Origin: DSWT01 sp035415725
GTDB lineage: Bacteria; Chloroflexota; Anaerolineae; B4-G1; SLSP01
Direction of reading: 5' to 3'
Assembly: GCA_035415725.1 (NCBI GenBank)
Contig: DAOOGN010000001.1
Span: 82,434 to 146,433 of the forward strand
Length of the DNA: 64,000 bases
Shown here: one piece after another, positions 8,408 to 19,500 of the stretch
How positions within the stretch are numbered: position 1 is the first letter of the stretch
Layout of the letters: each line of letters begins with the position of its first letter
Translations under genes and position numbers: made by a program
Notes under the pieces: generated by a model
Told to the model about the DNA's origin: nothing
Database searches by the model: none
Seen by the model: the letters and a program-made list of their open reading frames with translations, nothing else

Positions 8408-10753
8408 ATGACATTCAAGTTTGGAAACTGGCCTATCTTTTACAAGATCATGTTTACCATCATGATCATCGTGTTTTTCGCCTTGACGATCACGACGGCT
8501 ATCCACGTCAATGTCCTGCGCACACAGATGCGTGAACAGATCGGGGCGCAATTTGCATCGCTGGCAGACACGCGGGTGGAATATATCGTGGACACGCTTA
8601 CAGAGCAGATCACCCTGCTACGCAGCATCGCTCTCGATAGCACGGTTGTGGGAACGCTGGAAACGGCTAATGCACGCTACAGTGATGATGCGTCGACCAA
8701 TGAGTACATGTTGCTTGACACCGACCGCCAGTGGATTGCTGCGCCCGATGACAGCGCTCTGGTGCAATCCATCGTCGATCCCACGCAAAATGCGTTGACG
8801 GCGCAGTTGCTCGCCCACGCGGAGACCTTGGCGACTTATGGCGAAGTTCTCATAACTGATCGCTACGGGGGACTGGTCGCCGCGACACGGCGGACCACGG
8901 ATTACTATCAGGCCGATGAAGACTGGTGGCAGGCCGTGTATGCCGGCGGCAGAGGCGCCTTTTACATCGGCCAACCGGCTTATGATGAGAGTGCCGGGTA
9001 CATCGCGGTCAATCTGGCCGTGCCGATCTATTCCCCTCAAAATCGGGTGCTGATCGGTGTGTTACGTTCTACTCTGAACATGGATCTCATCTATCAAGCC
9101 ATGAAGCCATGGGGGGAAACTACCGTAACCCTTGTTAATGAAGACCGCGTGATTCTGGCCGATTCGAACCCCCAGCGCGTGGGGCAAAGCATACCTTCCT
9201 CGTGGCCGGTGCGCACGGGCAGTATCGGCGCGACGTGGCTGGAGGCCCGCGACGACGCCGGCCAGGTGTTGTTGATCGGGCGCGCGGCGACAGCCGATGC
9301 CGCCGTCGATGGCGAGATGGCGGCGGCGATTCGCCCCTTGGGATGGTCGCTGTTCATTTACCAGCCCCAGGCCGTTGCCTTGGCTCCGCTCACCCGGGCG
9401 ATCTGGCTTGACGTGGGAGTTGCCATCCTCCTTGTTCTTCTGGCGGCGCTCGCCGCCGTGCTAATATCACGGCGGCTGGTCAACCCCCTGGTGCAGATCC
9501 TTGCTGTGGTGCGGCAATGGATGGCCGGCGACCGCACGCAGCGCGCCCCGGTCTACGGGCACGACGAGACCGGTGAATTGGCCACCTCATGGAACCAAAT
9601 GGCCGATGAAATCCGGCAACTGGAACAGGCAGCCGCGCACCGTTTGGCAGAGCGTGAAAGCGAACAGAAGCGACGGGCCCGTGATCTGAACGTGACGACG
9701 CTGGTGGGGAATGTCATCTCCGTGACCTCGAACTTACCAGAATTGCTCCCCAAAGTGGCCGATCTTATACGTGAGCAGTTTGAACTGTACTACGTAGGAC
9801 TGTTTTTGCTGGACGATACCGCTGAATGGGCCGTGTTCTATGCCGGAACCGGTGATGTCGGTAAACGCCGCTTGGCGCAAGAATATCGGGTGCAATCTAC
9901 GCAAGGACTGGTGGGACGTTGTGTGGCCGGTGGAAGTGCTCTTGTCGTCCGTGAAGATGAGGCGGATAGCGATCTGGTGGATAAGTCGGGACTGCCGGAT
10001 ACGCGCGCGGCCGTGGCCCTGCCGTTGCGCTCGCGGGGACAGATCCTCGGCGCTATCGAAGCCCATAGCTATCAACGCGATGCCTTTGACGCCGAAAGCA
10101 TCATTGTCTTGCAAACGATTGCCGATCAAGTGGCGGTGGCGATTGACGGTTTGCGCCTGTATGCCGAACGCCAGGAAGCAATGGAGAGTCTCCAGCGCGC
10201 TTACGGTGAAGCCGCCCGCGAAGCATGGACGGCGCTGTTGTTGGGCCGCGCCGCCGGAGCAGAAGGTTATCAGGCGGAGATCAGAGGCCTGGCGGCGTTG
10301 CCTCCCACGCCGCCGGATACCTGGCGTGCCGACGCCCGGGTGGCCTGGAAGGAAGGACGTGTTGTCACGGGTGTGGAAGAGAACGGCGAGGCCGTTTTGG
10401 CATTGCCGATTCGTCTGCGCGATGAGGTCATCGGCGTGATTGATGTGAGCAAGCGTAAGGATGCCGGTGATTGGTTGCCGGAAGAAATCTCTCACCTGGA
10501 AGAACTGGTCGAACAGGTGGGATTGACGTTAGAGAGTTCCCGGTTTTATCAGGAATCGCAACGCGCCGCCGCGCGCGAACAACTCTTGCGTGAAATCTCG
10601 GAGCGCATTCGTGTCGCCGTCGATGTGGACTCGGTGATGCGCATTGCCGCCAGGGAAATCGGCGACGTGTTACAACGCCCGGTCTTCGTCTATATTGCAG
10701 ATGAATCACAACGTTCAACGCCGGCGGGTACGGCCCCGGGAGTACAACCATGA
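8408..10753 (+). CDS. Membrane sensor: dCache, HAMP, GAF, degenerate GAF, shared tail; no output domain
   Basis: A first transmembrane helix (12-33) is followed by a ~295-residue extracytoplasmic domain of double-Cache type. The ligand-site region shows the usual aromatic pattern (TTDYYQADEDWWQAVY) and a later PAS-like strand pair (VTLVNEDRVILADS). A second helix (331-356) leads into HAMP (356-410, ETGELATSWNQM), a canonical GAF (427-588, ELYYVGLFLLDD, AGTGDVGKRR), a degenerate GAF (594-714, with REAWTALL) and the tail (715-781). The architecture resembles a chemoreceptor or kinase sensor half with the signalling domain removed. AAGGA is about 9-10 nt before ATG. The stop overlaps the next start (ATGA), which suggests translational coupling to the LacI-type partner. 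Confidence 0.88.
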   Translation: MTFKFGNWPIFYKIMFTIMIIVFFALTITTAIHVNVLRTQMREQIGAQFASLADTRVEYIVDTLTEQITLLRSIALDSTVVGTLETANARYSDDASTNEYMLLDTDRQWIAAPDDSALVQSIVDPTQNALTAQLLAHAETLATYGEVLITDRYGGLVAATRRTTDYYQADEDWWQAVYAGGRGAFYIGQPAYDESAGYIAVNLAVPIYSPQNRVLIGVLRSTLNMDLIYQAMKPWGETTVTLVNEDRVILADSNPQRVGQSIPSSWPVRTGSIGATWLEARDDAGQVLLIGRAATADAAVDGEMAAAIRPLGWSLFIYQPQAVALAPLTRAIWLDVGVAILLVLLAALAAVLISRRLVNPLVQILAVVRQWMAGDRTQRAPVYGHDETGELATSWNQMADEIRQLEQAAAHRLAERESEQKRRARDLNVTTLVGNVISVTSNLPELLPKVADLIREQFELYYVGLFLLDDTAEWAVFYAGTGDVGKRRLAQEYRVQSTQGLVGRCVAGGSALVVREDEADSDLVDKSGLPDTRAAVALPLRSRGQILGAIEAHSYQRDAFDAESIIVLQTIADQVAVAIDGLRLYAERQEAMESLQRAYGEAAREAWTALLLGRAAGAEGYQAEIRGLAALPPTPPDTWRADARVAWKEGRVVTGVEENGEAVLALPIRLRDEVIGVIDVSKRKDAGDWLPEEISHLEELVEQVGLTLESSRFYQESQRAAAREQLLREISERIRVAVDVDSVMRIAAREIGDVLQRPVFVYIADESQRSTPAGTAPGVQP

Positions 10754-13605
10754 AAAAAGAAGAAACGACGATGCGCGAAAATAACGCGACAACTTCCTCG
10801 CTGGATACGCAGCAGCAGAAAACCCGTCCCACGATCGGCTTGTTCACGTATGGGTTGGTTGATACGATTGGTGCAGCGCTGTGGCAGGGGGTGGAAGAAG
10901 CGGTGCGTGAGCATGATGTCAATCTGGTCTGCTTCTCCGGCGGCACCTGGCACGATTTTACGGGGGATACGCTGGCGGCCAATGTGTTATATGACTTTGT
11001 CAGCGCGGAACGCATCGACGGGCTGATCATTTGGGTGGGGCTATTGCATCACGTCGACCCTGAGGTGGCCAGGGATTTTTATCGACGCTATGCTCCCATT
11101 CCGGTTGTGAGTATTGGACTGCAATTAGCAGGTATCCCTACCGTGATGGCGGATAATTATGCGGGGATGTACAGTGAAGTGGAACATCTGGTAGGGCACC
11201 ATGGTTATTCTCGCATTGCCTTTATCCGCGGCCCTGAAGGCCATGAAGAGGCCGAGGATCGTTACCGCGCTTATCAGGATGTCCTGGCAGCGCATGGTAT
11301 AAACGTGGACCTTGAGCTGGTCACGCCGGGCAATAACCAGCGGTCGGGTGGGGGGGACGCCGTCAAGATATTGTTCGACGAGCGACGTTTGCGCCCGCAG
11401 GTCGATGTCGAAGCTATCGTGGGCGCCAACGACAATATGGCTTTCGGCGCACTGGAGGCGCTTCAGGCGCGGGGGATTGCCGTTCCCCATGAAGTTGCCG
11501 TGGTCGGATTCGATGATTCTGCCGAAGGATTATATTCGCTGCCGACGATGACCTCGGTGCCGTGGCCCGGATATGCGCAGGGCCGTCAGGCCGTCGAATT
11601 GTTGATGGCGCTTTTGCATCACGCTGACGTCCCGGCGTTGACGCGCGTTCCCACAACGGCGGTCATCCGTGAGTCATGTGGCTGCGTGATCCCGGAGGTG
11701 GTGCGTGCGGCCGAGGTGCCTGCACTGCGCCCTTCTGCACGGCGCCAGACGGATACGATGGCTGCGGTGCGCGACGTGATGGTGGCCGAGATGGCGCAGG
11801 CCCTGGCGGCGATTCAGGTGGACGCCGCGCTGTTGGCCGGATTGGTGGATGCTTTCATCGGTGAGTTTGCCGCCTCTCCTTCCAGGGGCTTCTTGCCGGC
11901 TCTGGAGGCGCTTTTGTGGCAAACTGTGGCCGCGGGCAGCGATGTGAATGCCTGGCACCATGCCGTCTCCATTTTACGCCGCCATGCGCTTCCTTATATG
12001 AGGAATGAGGCTGTGCGTTCTCGTGCCGAGAATCTCTGGCAGCAAGCTCGCATCATGATCGGCCATGAAGCACAGCGGGCACAGGCGCGTTTAGGCTGGC
12101 GCGCGGAGAGCCGGGCGGCAGCAATACGTTATTTTGCGCAGATGTTGGCCTCGGCGACGGACTTGGCCGATTTTGCCCACATCCTGCCGCAGCAACTCCC
12201 ATCTCTGGGAATTCCAGGATGTTCTATCGCGCTGTTTGAGGACCCGGAGAAACCTCTCCATGTCCGTTTGTTGGTGGCGCGCGATGGCACATCGACTCAG
12301 GAAACGTCCATTTTCCCGGCGCGATTGTTGCTACCGGACTCACTATGGCATCAGGAGAGCCGCTTTAGCCGCGTGCTGGAGGCGCTGTATGTGCGTAGCG
12401 CGCGCTTGGGGTATGTGCTTTTTGAGGTTGGGCCACAGGACGGCAGCCTCTATGTCACACTGCGGGAGCAGATCAGCAACGTCTTGCGCAGTTTGCTTTT
12501 GATGGACGAGACTCGCCGGGTGCAAGCGGCGCTCCAGCAATCCTATGCTGAAGTGGAACAGCAAGTGGCTAGCCGCACGGCTGACTTGCAGCACGAAATC
12601 GCCAATCGGGAGACCTTGTCTGAACGGCGTGCTCTTCAGGTGCAGACGATCACGGTAGTCTCCCAGGAGATCGCCGCGGCGCCGACGTTGGACGAATTGT
12701 ATCGCCGGGTAGTCACGCTGATCAAGGAGCGCTTTGACTACTATCACGTTCAAATCTTTCGCTACGACCCGCAGGTTCGCGCCGTCCGGCTGGTCGCCGG
12801 CTACGGTGAGGTGGGGCAGAAGATGCTGGAGGCCGGCTATTTCATCGACATGGGTGTGGGCATTGTCGGAACGGCGGCGGAGACCGGCGAACCCGTCCTG
12901 GCAAACGAGGTGACGCCGGATCCTCAGTTGCCGGAAACCCAAGGCGAGTTGGCGGTGCCCATTAAGTTGCGCGAGCAGGTTTTCGGCATCCTGGATGTGC
13001 AGAGCAACCGCGTCGGGGCGCTCACACTGGATGACCAACTCTTGTTGGAGCAGTTGGGGGGGCAGATCGCCATTGCCATCGAAAACACAAGCCTGCGTGA
13101 AGAGATGGAAGAGCGCTTGCAAACGTTAAATATGATTCAAGAAGCCATGGCCCGTGAGGGATGGGAAGTACTGCGGGCGCAGCAGCGTGGCCTCAAGGGG
13201 TACGCCTATGAAGGAGGCGTTGTGCACCCCTTGACCCAGGTCCCTGCCGCAGAGTATACCGTTCCCGTCGTCGCGCAGCAGGATCAGGTCATAGGCTGTC
13301 TGGGTGTTCAGGAGGACCCGGCGCGCCCTCTCTCCGCAGAAGAACGCGCGCTCCTGACGGCGATAGCGGAGCAGGTTACCTCGGCGCTAGACAGAGCGCG
13401 CTTGTTCGAGGATACCCGCCGGAGCGCCGCGCGCGATCAGCTTATCGGTGAACTGGGGACACAGATGCGAGCTTCGTTGGATATCGACCAAGTGCTTCAG
13501 ACCGCCGTGCGTGAAATGGTCAATACGTTGAACTTGGCGCGCGTCGAAGTACGGTTGAGCAGCGAAGAGTCAGTCGGTGCGGCGGCAGAGGAGGTCAATG
13601 TATGA
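10750..13605 (+). CDS. Cytosolic LacI/GalR-type sensor with GAF-like, GAF and degenerate GAF domains; no output domain
   Basis: The start overlaps the stop of the Cache sensor by 4 nt (ATGA) with GGGAG 8 nt upstream. The LacI-type domain spans about 28-300 (TIGLFTYGLVDTIGAALWQG, RGPEGHEEAEDRYRAY, VAVVGFDDSAEGLY...TMTSVPWP) and closes with VIRESCGCV (about 304-312). A helical region, a GAF-like domain (458-586, LGIPGCSIALFED) and a coiled coil (585-630, QQVASRTADLQHEI) lead to a GAF of a different subtype (631-782, YYHVQIFRYDP, LVAGYGEVGQKML, GELAVPIKLREQ). This subtype is otherwise seen only in the PAS protein at 35420. A degenerate GAF (790-887, with REGWEV) and the tail (890-951) follow. 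It has neither signal peptide nor HTH. Confidence 0.88.
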   Translation: MKKEETTMRENNATTSSLDTQQQKTRPTIGLFTYGLVDTIGAALWQGVEEAVREHDVNLVCFSGGTWHDFTGDTLAANVLYDFVSAERIDGLIIWVGLLHHVDPEVARDFYRRYAPIPVVSIGLQLAGIPTVMADNYAGMYSEVEHLVGHHGYSRIAFIRGPEGHEEAEDRYRAYQDVLAAHGINVDLELVTPGNNQRSGGGDAVKILFDERRLRPQVDVEAIVGANDNMAFGALEALQARGIAVPHEVAVVGFDDSAEGLYSLPTMTSVPWPGYAQGRQAVELLMALLHHADVPALTRVPTTAVIRESCGCVIPEVVRAAEVPALRPSARRQTDTMAAVRDVMVAEMAQALAAIQVDAALLAGLVDAFIGEFAASPSRGFLPALEALLWQTVAAGSDVNAWHHAVSILRRHALPYMRNEAVRSRAENLWQQARIMIGHEAQRAQARLGWRAESRAAAIRYFAQMLASATDLADFAHILPQQLPSLGIPGCSIALFEDPEKPLHVRLLVARDGTSTQETSIFPARLLLPDSLWHQESRFSRVLEALYVRSARLGYVLFEVGPQDGSLYVTLREQISNVLRSLLLMDETRRVQAALQQSYAEVEQQVASRTADLQHEIANRETLSERRALQVQTITVVSQEIAAAPTLDELYRRVVTLIKERFDYYHVQIFRYDPQVRAVRLVAGYGEVGQKMLEAGYFIDMGVGIVGTAAETGEPVLANEVTPDPQLPETQGELAVPIKLREQVFGILDVQSNRVGALTLDDQLLLEQLGGQIAIAIENTSLREEMEERLQTLNMIQEAMAREGWEVLRAQQRGLKGYAYEGGVVHPLTQVPAAEYTVPVVAQQDQVIGCLGVQEDPARPLSAEERALLTAIAEQVTSALDRARLFEDTRRSAARDQLIGELGTQMRASLDIDQVLQTAVREMVNTLNLARVEVRLSSEESVGAAAEEVNV

Positions 13606-16553
13606 ATGTCTTGTTGACAGCTCAATCGCTGCAGGGCATCACGTGGTTGGCTGGTTTGTTGGCATTTATCCTTGTCTTCTATATGCTGTTGCTGAATTCG
13701 CGTCACACGGTCAATCGGCATATCAGCCTGTTGATGTTTTGGCTCGCTATTTATGCCTTTGCGCTAGGCGAGTTGATAGGCGCAGTAAACATCGATCAGA
13801 CACGGACATCAATGTGCCTGTTGGCAATGATGGCGGGTTCCCTTCCTGTAGGAATCTTGCTGGCCTCAATTGCACTCCTCACCCCGCAATGGATGCATGG
13901 ACGCCAACGCTGGATAGTTTGGCTCCTGTATGTGCTCCAGGTGCTGCCTATCCTATTGACTGCCAGCGACGTACTTGGTAAGACGCAATTGTGGTATAGC
14001 CCTTATACCGATCCGCATTATGCCGGTGGCTATGTGCCTCCCCTTTACATTCAGGGTAACGTCGCCAATGTGTTGTGGCCGTTTTATCAGTATGGTGTAC
14101 CCGCATTGACGTTGCTTTTTATTGTAAGCACGTGGTTGCAGCGCCAAGCGACATCTGTGACCCGCCGGCATAGCGGAGCGTTAGCAGGGGGCCTAAGTGT
14201 GGCTTATTTGCTGTATTTTGCGCTGCCGTCCACTATGCTGCCTGGTGCCTCAGCGACGGCCTCCATTGTCGTCATCATAGCAACCTATACCTACTTTGCC
14301 TTCCGGCAAATGACGATAGAGCAACGGATGCAGCGGGGACGTTTGCACTCGCGTTTAGTTGGTCTTACACTGATCGTGGCCCTACCTATTCTGGTGGGAG
14401 TATTAGCCTTTGTGCTCATTCAGTCGCTAGAAGTGATGGAAGGGCAGGCTTTTGAGAAACTCGAAGCCACCAATAAACTTGTGGCGGCCAACGTACAACT
14501 ATGGCTGGACTTCAACAGCCGTGCATTGCAGCAATTGGTGGCCTTGCCGCAGATCCGTAGTATGGACCCGGAGGAGCAACGGCCGGTTCTGCAGGTGATG
14601 GAAAGCGTCTATCCCTACATTTATCTGGTCAGCACGACCGACCTTAAAGGCATGAACGTCGCGCGTAGTGATGACGCTCCGCTGACAGACTATAGCGACC
14701 GCGAGTGGTTCCGAATGGCCCGTCTCGATGTGGTGGTTCACGAAGTGGTTATCGGGCGCACGAGTGGCCAGCCGGCGCTGGTCATGGCCACGCCTATTCG
14801 TGGACAAGGCCCCTTACCGATTGGCGCCTTACCGGTTGGCGTAGGAATGTTTGCGACCACGCTGGAACAAATGTCCCGCGACATTGCGGCGACTCGCTTT
14901 GGCGAGTCGGGTATCGTCTATGTCGTCGATGCGCAGGATCGGATTGTCATGCACCCCGATGCGGCAGTAACCAGTCAAATTCTGAATATCCACGATTCTC
15001 CTATTATCCAAAAAATGCGCGTCGATAAAGAACAAGAGTTTAACTTTGTCGATGCGGATGGTGTGCGCTGGCAGGTGTATGCTCAGGTCCTCCCCAACGG
15101 ATGGGGCGTGATTGTGCAGCAAGAGTGGGATGAGCTGCATCGTCCGCTGCTTGACGTCGGTGAAACCGGAGCGGTAGTAGCCATTGCCGGCGCCACTTTG
15201 CTTGGCGCGTTGATGTTCTTTACGATGCGCCAGGCTTTTCTGCCTATCGACGCGCTTACTGTGACGGCCACGGCGATTGCGGAAGGTGATCTGACCCGCA
15301 CGGCGCCGGTGATGAGTGAGGACGAATTGGGGGTGTTGGCGCGTACCTTCAATAGCATGACCGCGCAGTTGCGCGAGTCCATTGACACGTTGGAACAGCG
15401 GGTGGCTTCCCGTACCCTCGATCTGGAACGTCATTCTGCCTACCTGGCGGCTTCAGCGGAGGTCAGCCACGCGGCGGTGTCGATTTTGGACCCCGATATA
15501 TTGATTCATCAAGTTGTCGATTTGATCCGCGAGCGTTTTGATCTCTACTACGTCGGCTTGTTCCTGGTCGATGAGACGAAAACATGGGCGGTGCTGCGTT
15601 CCGGCACCGGGGCGGCCGGCGCAGCGATGTTGGCGCGTCAGCATCGTATCCGTGTAGGCGAAGGGATGATCGGATGGAGCATCGCCAACGCCGAAACACG
15701 CATCGCTTCACACGCCGAGCTGGATGAAGTGCGTCTGGTCAACCCGGAACTGCCGGAGACGCGCTCTGAGGCGGCTCTGCCGTTGCGCTCACGCGGGCAA
15801 GTGTTAGGGGCGTTGACCGTGCAGAGCAGTCACCCGGATGCCTTTGATCCGGAAAGCGTGGCGGTGTTGCAGACGATGGTCGATCAGGTTGCCGTCGCCA
15901 TCGACAACGCGCGTTTGCTGGCGCAGGCGCAAGCGGCACTGGAGTCCGAACGCCGCGCCTATGGCATCGTCTCGCGCCAGGATTGGAACCGCCTGGCGCG
16001 GGCCCGCGTCGAATCGGGCTATGCCGGTGTACGTCAGGCCGCGGCTACCCAAGAGGTGGCAGTGCTCGTGGCGCAGGGCGAATGGAGTCCTGAGATGCGC
16101 ACCGCGCAGCGGACGCAGCAGAGTGTTTCCGGGCAGCAAAATGGGATGCCGACGCTTGCTGTCCCCATTGTGGTGCGCGATCAGGTTGTGGGCGTGTTGA
16201 ACTTCAGCAAGAGCGCAGAGGCCGGCGGACTCGCGCCAGGAGCTACCTGGACCCGTGAGGAAATCACCTTGCTTGAGGCTCTCGCCGGACAATTGGGGCA
16301 GGCACTGGACGTCGCCCGGCTCTACCGCCAGACAGTGCTGCGCGCGGCCAGAGAAGGTGCCATCCGCGAAATCTCGGATCAGATGCAACGGGCGACCGAT
16401 ATGACGGCGTTGATGCGTATCACAGCGGAGGCTTTAAACCGGACGCTTGGCGGCTCGCGCGTCTATGTGCACTTGGGCGTCGCTGCGGGTACGGACGCGC
16501 CCCCTGCCGCGGTTGAGCAGACGGACGGAGGAGATCATGGCGACACAAAGTAG
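13602..16553 (+). CDS. Membrane sensor: 7TM-like region, dCache, HAMP, GAF, degenerate GAF, shared tail; no output domain
   Basis: The ATG overlaps the preceding stop by 4 nt, and GAGGAGG lies 7 nt upstream. Roughly seven helices (5-240) are clearly paralogous to the product at 322 (shared NSRHTVNRHISLL versus DARHTTNRHVSLL). A helix near 258-280, a double-Cache domain (290-520, with LTDYSDREWFRMA), a helix (525-545), HAMP (546-600), a canonical GAF (613-774, LYYVGLFLVDETKTWAVLRS), a degenerate GAF (780-909, with SRQDWNRLA) and the tail (910-983) follow. Compared with its paralogue, the Cache region is far better preserved. Its last 17 nt overlap the next gene. Membrane location is inferred from helices; the ligand is unknown. 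Confidence 0.88.
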   Translation: MNVLLTAQSLQGITWLAGLLAFILVFYMLLLNSRHTVNRHISLLMFWLAIYAFALGELIGAVNIDQTRTSMCLLAMMAGSLPVGILLASIALLTPQWMHGRQRWIVWLLYVLQVLPILLTASDVLGKTQLWYSPYTDPHYAGGYVPPLYIQGNVANVLWPFYQYGVPALTLLFIVSTWLQRQATSVTRRHSGALAGGLSVAYLLYFALPSTMLPGASATASIVVIIATYTYFAFRQMTIEQRMQRGRLHSRLVGLTLIVALPILVGVLAFVLIQSLEVMEGQAFEKLEATNKLVAANVQLWLDFNSRALQQLVALPQIRSMDPEEQRPVLQVMESVYPYIYLVSTTDLKGMNVARSDDAPLTDYSDREWFRMARLDVVVHEVVIGRTSGQPALVMATPIRGQGPLPIGALPVGVGMFATTLEQMSRDIAATRFGESGIVYVVDAQDRIVMHPDAAVTSQILNIHDSPIIQKMRVDKEQEFNFVDADGVRWQVYAQVLPNGWGVIVQQEWDELHRPLLDVGETGAVVAIAGATLLGALMFFTMRQAFLPIDALTVTATAIAEGDLTRTAPVMSEDELGVLARTFNSMTAQLRESIDTLEQRVASRTLDLERHSAYLAASAEVSHAAVSILDPDILIHQVVDLIRERFDLYYVGLFLVDETKTWAVLRSGTGAAGAAMLARQHRIRVGEGMIGWSIANAETRIASHAELDEVRLVNPELPETRSEAALPLRSRGQVLGALTVQSSHPDAFDPESVAVLQTMVDQVAVAIDNARLLAQAQAALESERRAYGIVSRQDWNRLARARVESGYAGVRQAAATQEVAVLVAQGEWSPEMRTAQRTQQSVSGQQNGMPTLAVPIVVRDQVVGVLNFSKSAEAGGLAPGATWTREEITLLEALAGQLGQALDVARLYRQTVLRAAREGAIREISDQMQRATDMTALMRITAEALNRTLGGSRVYVHLGVAAGTDAPPAAVEQTDGGDHGDTK

Positions 16554-19500
16554 ACGCAGGAAAAAAGCGCCGGTCAGCCCGGCGCCATCACGCCAGAAAC
16601 GACTTACCCTCGGTCTTTTCATCGATAGTTTGGCGATGGGATACCAGAACGCATTGTTTCATGGCGTTGATGCGCTGGCGCGCGAGCGGGATGTCAATCT
16701 ACTCGTCTTTGTCGGGGGCGCTCTGCATCCGGCCGGATCGCCGGCTATTCCCGATAATGTGCTTTATGAACTGTGGGATGAAAACAACGTGGATGGGTTG
16801 ATTCTGTCTTCTGGAGCCATCGGAACGGGGATCAGCCTGGAGGAAATGCAGATGTTTTCTGAGCGTTTCCGTTCTTTGCCGCAGGCCAGCATTGCCTTGC
16901 CGCTGGAAGGCGTACCCAGCGTGTTGATGGACAATTACATGGGTATGCGTGCCGTGGTCCAGCATCTTGTTGAAGACCATGGCTATCGTCGTATTGCTTT
17001 CTTTCACAAGCAAGAAGGCCACGCCGAGAACGACGCCCGCTATAACGCCTACGTGGATGTGTTAGCTGAGCATGGGATCGCCGTTGATCCCCATCTTGTG
17101 ATTCCTGGCGTTCACTATAACACTCCTGAGACCGGCATGCGTTTACTGTTCGATGAGCGGCAACTGCGTCCGCGAATCGATGTTGAGGCTCTGGTGGCCG
17201 TCGATGATAGAGTGGCGCTCCAGATATTGGACATTTTGCAGGCCCGTGGCATCCGTGTGCCCGATGATGTGGCGCTGGTTGGATTCGACGACATCGAGGA
17301 TAGCCGCTATGTGACCCCGGCATTGACGACGGCGCGGCAGCCTTTGCATACCCAGGGACGACGTGCGGCAGAATTGGTGCTGGCGCAGCTTCAGGCCGAA
17401 AGCGAAGTCGCCCGTGGCGCCGTAGCTCTGCAAACGCGACTACAAGCTGATTTGATCGTTCGGCGCTCCTGCGGTTGTCTGGATACGACCGTCCGGCGGG
17501 CGCAAGTCGAAGATCGCCGTGAGGGAGGCATGCTTGCCGATATTGCCCTCTCTCTCGATGCAGCCTTGACCGCGCGCCGGGAAGAAATCCTTGTCGATAT
17601 GATGCAGGTCATGACCCCTCCTGATGTCGCCGACTCGACGCGCCAGCAGATCGCCGCGCATGGGAGCCGGCTGGTGGATGCTTTTATCACGACCCTGAAG
17701 ACTTTAGAAGCGGCTACACCGTCGGAAACCTTCTTGTGGACACTGGATGAAATCCTACGGCAGACGGTGCTGGAACAGCGCGATGTGACAGCCTGGCAAG
17801 ACGGCATCTCGGTGTTGCGACGACACGTGTTGTCCTGTACCTGTGCCATCACGGTTCTGACGCGGGTCGAGAATCTGTTCCAGCAGGCACGGGTGATGAT
17901 CGGTGGGGCGGCGCAACAGGCGCAAGCCTTTCAACGATTGCAGGCCGGGCGGCGCGACCAGATGCTGCGCCAGGTCGGCCAGACTTTGAGTACCGCCGCC
18001 AACCTTGAAGAGTTAGCCACGGCCATTGTGACCGAGTTATCCAGATTGGATATCCCCAGCAGCTATCTTTCTCTCTACGTCGATCCACAGGCACCCGCGG
18101 TCGGTTCAAAACTTATGGTGGCTTATGACCGCGTCCGTGGGTTTGAACAAAAGTCGGCGGTGCATTTCTCCTCGCGCCAGCTCGTTCCAGAGGGATTTCT
18201 GCCCCCAGATCGGCGCTACAGCATGGTGGTCGTCCCCCTGTACTTCCAGAATATCCAACTTGGGCGCGCTCTCTTTGAAGTGGGGCCTCGTGAAGGCACG
18301 CTTTATGATGCTCTGCGGGGGCAAATTAGCAGCGCCTTAAAAGGGGTACTGCTCACCGAGCAGATGACTGCCCGCGCCCTCCAATTGCAGACTTCTGCTG
18401 AAGTGGCGCGCGCTGCGAGCGAGATGCTTGATCCCGAGGCGTTGATGCAACGCGTCGTGACGCTGGTGCGCGAGCGGTTTAACCTCTATTATGCCGGCCT
18501 GTTCCTCGTTGAAGCCGACGCCGACAATCCCGAGCTGCAATGGGCCGTGTTGCGCGCGGGTACGGGCGAGGCCGGCGCGCAAATGGTGGCCCAGGGCCAT
18601 CGTTTGCCGGTCGGTGATACTTCCATGGTCGGCTGGTGCATTGCACACCGGGAAGCGCGCGTCGCGTTGGATGTGGGGCTGGAGAAAGTACGCCGGCCCC
18701 ATCCGCTATTGCCGGACACGCGTTCAGAACTGGCATTGCCCTTGATCAGTCGGGGACAGGTCATCGGCGCTTTAACGATTCAAAGCACGCTGCCGGCGGC
18801 TTTTAGTCGGGAAGACATCATCGTGTTGCAAACTCTGGCCGATCAGCTTGCCAACGCCATCGGAAACGCGCGTCTGTACGAAGCTCTGGAGCTTGAGCAG
18901 TACTTGATGGACACCCTGATGGACAATACCCCGGATCATATTTATTTCAAAGATCGGGAGAGCCGATTTATTCGCGCCAGCCGTTCGCAAAGCAAACGTT
19001 TTGGTTTGGCCGATCCTCAGGAAATCATCGGCAAATGGGATTTCGATTTCTTTACGGAGGAGCACGCCCGTCCTGCTTACGAGGATGAGCAACGTATTAT
19101 CCGCACCGGCGAATCGATAGGGGAGATTGAGGAGCGCGAGACGTGGCCCGACCGGCCCGACAGTTGGGTCGTGACGACCAAAATGCCTTTGCGCGACAGC
19201 GAAGGAAACATCATCGGCACGTTTGGCATTTCGCGGGATATCACAGCACGCAAAAATGCGGAAATGCAGTTGGCTGCGGAACGTAACCTGCTGCGCGTTC
19301 TCATCGACAATCTGCCGGACTATATCTACATCAAGGACCGTCAGAGCCGTTTCTTGATTAACAACGTTGCGCATTTGCATGTGTTGGGGGCGAAAACGCA
19401 GGAAGAAGTCGTCGGCAAAACTGATTTTGACATTTTCCCCCACGAACTGGCGCTCCGCTATTACACCGACGAGCAGAAACTGATGGAGGCGGATGAAGCC

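Noticed and set aside
16447..16536. Upstream extension of the gene at 16537
   Set aside because: It would overlap the previous gene by over 100 nt, and a strong ribosome-binding site directly precedes the ATG at 16537.
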